Below are positions 14,892 through 16,495 of a stretch of 16,495 nt of DNA, in pieces; within the stretch, counting starts at the first letter, position 1; the number at the start of each line of letters is the position of its first letter. Made by a program: the position numbers and the translations under genes. Source of the DNA: Myxococcales bacterium (GTDB lineage: Bacteria > Myxococcota > Polyangia > Fen-1088); contig PMCR01000338.1 of assembly GCA_003155465.1 (NCBI GenBank), positions 1-16,495 on the forward strand, written 5' to 3'. Under the pieces are notes generated by a model, which was not told where the DNA came from, made no database searches, and saw nothing but the letters and a program-made list of their open reading frames with translations.

Positions 14892-14981
14892 ATCTGTCTC
14901 ATTCGCGGAGGGAGCGGTTTCGTAGCAACCGGGTGAGCGCTAGGCTTCATCAAAAAGACAAGGCACTCCGAAGAGACTCAA

Positions 14982-16495
14982 ATGAACAGCACGAAAGCAA
15001 CGCGGCAAGATGGCCCCCGGCGGCAGGGGCTCTACGATCCGGCCAACGAGCACGAAGCATGCGGCGTGGGCTTTGTGGTGGATATCGCGGGCAAGAAGTC
15101 GCACCGGATCGTGCGCGATGGGATTCGGGTTCTGGAGAACCTGGGCCATCGAGGGGCCAGCGGCTCTGAGGAGAACACGGGCGACGGCGCCGGGATCTTG
15201 GTTCAGCTCCCTGATGCCTTTCTGCGCAGCGTGACCGCCAACATCGGCATCAAGTTGCCTCCTGCCGGCCAGTACGCAGTCGGCATGGTCTTCTTGCCGT
15301 GCGAGCCGGCCGCGGCCGCCGCGTGCCAGCGCCTCTTTGAGACTGGCGCCGGCGAGTTGGGGCACAAGGTGATTGGTTGGCGCGAGGTTCCCACCAACCC
15401 GACCGGCTTGGGCAAGACCGCGCTGGAATCCCGCCCGGCCATGGCGCAGGTCTTTGTGGACCGGCCTGCGGCGCTTGTTGACGACGCGGCTTTCGAGCGA
15501 CGCCTGGTGCTCGTGCGCCGCACCGCCGAGAGGCTGGTCAGGACAAGCGATCTGGGCGGGCGCAAGTCCTTCTACATTGCCAGCCTCTCGTGCCGGACCT
15601 TGGTGTACAAGGGAATGCTCAACGCCGACCAGCTCGACACCTTCTTCCCCGATCTCTCCGAGCTATCACTCGAATCTGCGCTGGCTCTGGTGCACTCGCG
15701 TTTCTCCACCAACACCTTCCCCAGTTGGTCACGCGCCCATCCCTACCGGGTGATTGCCCACAACGGGGAGATCAATACCCTACGCGGCAACGTGAACTGG
15801 ATGTCGGCGCGCGAGCATGACCTGGCTTCGCCGCTCTTTGGCGCCGACATCGAACGGCTGCATCCGGTGGTCGACGAGACCGGCAGCGACTCGGCCATGT
15901 TCGACAACGTGCTGGAAACCCTGGTCATCGGCGGCCGCAGCCTTCCCCACGCGGTGATGATGATGATCCCGGAGCCATGGCACAAGCACAAGACCATGAG
16001 CCCGGAGAAGCGCGCCTTTTACGAGTACCACTCTTGCCTGATGGAGCCGTGGGACGGCCCAGCCGCGATCTGTTTCACCGACGGCGCGCAGATCGGCGCG
16101 GTGCTGGATCGCAACGGTCTGCGGCCTCTGCGCTACACTCTCACCAGCGACGGCCTGGTGGTCATGGCGTCGGAGACGGGAGTGCTCGACATTCCGGCCG
16201 AGAAGATCGTGCAGAAGGGCCGTATCCAGCCGGGGCGCATGTTCCTGGTAGACACCGTCGAGAGGCGCATCGTCCCGGACGAAGAGATCAAGACCAAGGT
16301 CGCGGCCGAGCTGCCCTACGCGGAATGGGTCGAGTCCCAGCGGGTCCATATGAAAGACCTGCCGCCGGCCCCCGCGACGCCGTTGGCCGATCACGAGACC
16401 CTGGAGCTTCGGCAGAACGTCTTTGGCTACACCGCTGAGGTGCTGCGCCTGTTGCAGCCCATGGTGGAAACCGGGGGCGAGGCCATCGGCTCCAT
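14982..16495 (+). CDS. gltB: Glutamate synthase (GOGAT) large subunit, N-terminal part, cut by the window edge
   Basis: 504 codons are open from ATG 14982 to the right edge; the full protein should be about 1500 residues. The N-terminal class II glutamine amidotransferase domain spans about 27-420. A 26-residue propeptide precedes the nucleophile Cys27 (EHEACGVGF), which becomes residue 1 after cleavage. Family motifs follow: LGHRGASGSEENTGDGAGIL, HSRFSTNTFPSW, HNGEINTLRGNVNWM (from His260), DETGSDSAMFDNVLE, MMIPEPW, EPWDGPAAICFTDG and DRNGLRPLRY. The last residues enter the central domain. The enzyme takes the amide of glutamine and, with 2-oxoglutarate, makes two glutamates; the FMN/Fe-S part lies outside the window. 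The ribosome-binding site is weak (GAAGAGA). It is divergent from the GlnR-like regulator and has a possible operator upstream. Confidence 0.97.
   Translation, partial: MNSTKATRQDGPRRQGLYDPANEHEACGVGFVVDIAGKKSHRIVRDGIRVLENLGHRGASGSEENTGDGAGILVQLPDAFLRSVTANIGIKLPPAGQYAVGMVFLPCEPAAAAACQRLFETGAGELGHKVIGWREVPTNPTGLGKTALESRPAMAQVFVDRPAALVDDAAFERRLVLVRRTAERLVRTSDLGGRKSFYIASLSCRTLVYKGMLNADQLDTFFPDLSELSLESALALVHSRFSTNTFPSWSRAHPYRVIAHNGEINTLRGNVNWMSAREHDLASPLFGADIERLHPVVDETGSDSAMFDNVLETLVIGGRSLPHAVMMMIPEPWHKHKTMSPEKRAFYEYHSCLMEPWDGPAAICFTDGAQIGAVLDRNGLRPLRYTLTSDGLVVMASETGVLDIPAEKIVQKGRIQPGRMFLVDTVERRIVPDEEIKTKVAAELPYAEWVESQRVHMKDLPPAPATPLADHETLELRQNVFGYTAEVLRLLQPMVETGGEAIGS

Overview
The window looks like a chromosomal segment of a high-GC, Gram-negative soil-type bacterium, most likely a Myxococcota/Polyangiales-like deltaproteobacterium. 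This rests on gene content: a secreted lipoprotein glycosidase with a long Gly/Ser/Thr 'TGG' linker, a TPR plus beta-barrel envelope protein of a kind common in myxobacteria, a TolC-type efflux operon (so an outer membrane), and strong GC bias at third codon positions. It is inference; no rRNA or other lineage marker is present. I saw no tRNA, rRNA, CRISPR array, transposase or phage gene.

Layout. (1) 1-1114, minus: 5' part of a GH54 alpha-L-arabinofuranosidase lipoprotein that runs off the left edge. (2) 1262-5402, minus: a tightly packed EmrB-EmrA-TolC tripartite efflux operon with a good sigma70-like promoter at 5463-5490. (3) 5436-5890: a spacer between divergent genes. (4) 5891-8769, plus: a TPR/beta-barrel envelope protein, then an APH-fold small-molecule kinase resembling N-acetylhexosamine kinases. 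(5) 8770-11919, minus: a Gfo/Idh/MocA oxidoreductase followed by a 684-residue fusion of chorismate mutase, a prephenate-dehydratase-like module with ACT domain, and DAHP synthase. (6) 12108-14758, minus: an atypical, GlnR-like OmpR-family regulator overlapping a stand-alone prephenate dehydratase (pheA), then a plant/Chlamydia-type enoyl-ACP reductase (fabI). (7) 14982-16495, plus: the start of gltB, glutamate synthase large subunit, divergent from the regulator and running off the right edge.

The right half is the most interesting. The fusion protein carries the first shikimate-pathway enzyme (DAHP synthase) and the first step of the Phe/Tyr branch (chorismate mutase). Its internal prephenate dehydratase module has lost conserved active-site positions, including the Thr of the TRF motif, while its Phe-sensing ACT motifs remain. 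The intact pheA about 2.4 kb away could supply the missing activity. I therefore infer that the internal module is a pseudoenzyme acting as an allosteric (Phe-sensing) insert. Separately, the GlnR-like regulator is translationally coupled to pheA and divergent from gltB. The shared intergenic region holds pentamers at exact 11-bp spacing (GTGGC, GTTTC, GTTTC, GAAAA), as expected for a GlnR/OmpR-type operator. Together this suggests a locus linking nitrogen assimilation to aromatic amino acid synthesis. That link is a hypothesis from gene order and motifs, not a demonstrated system.
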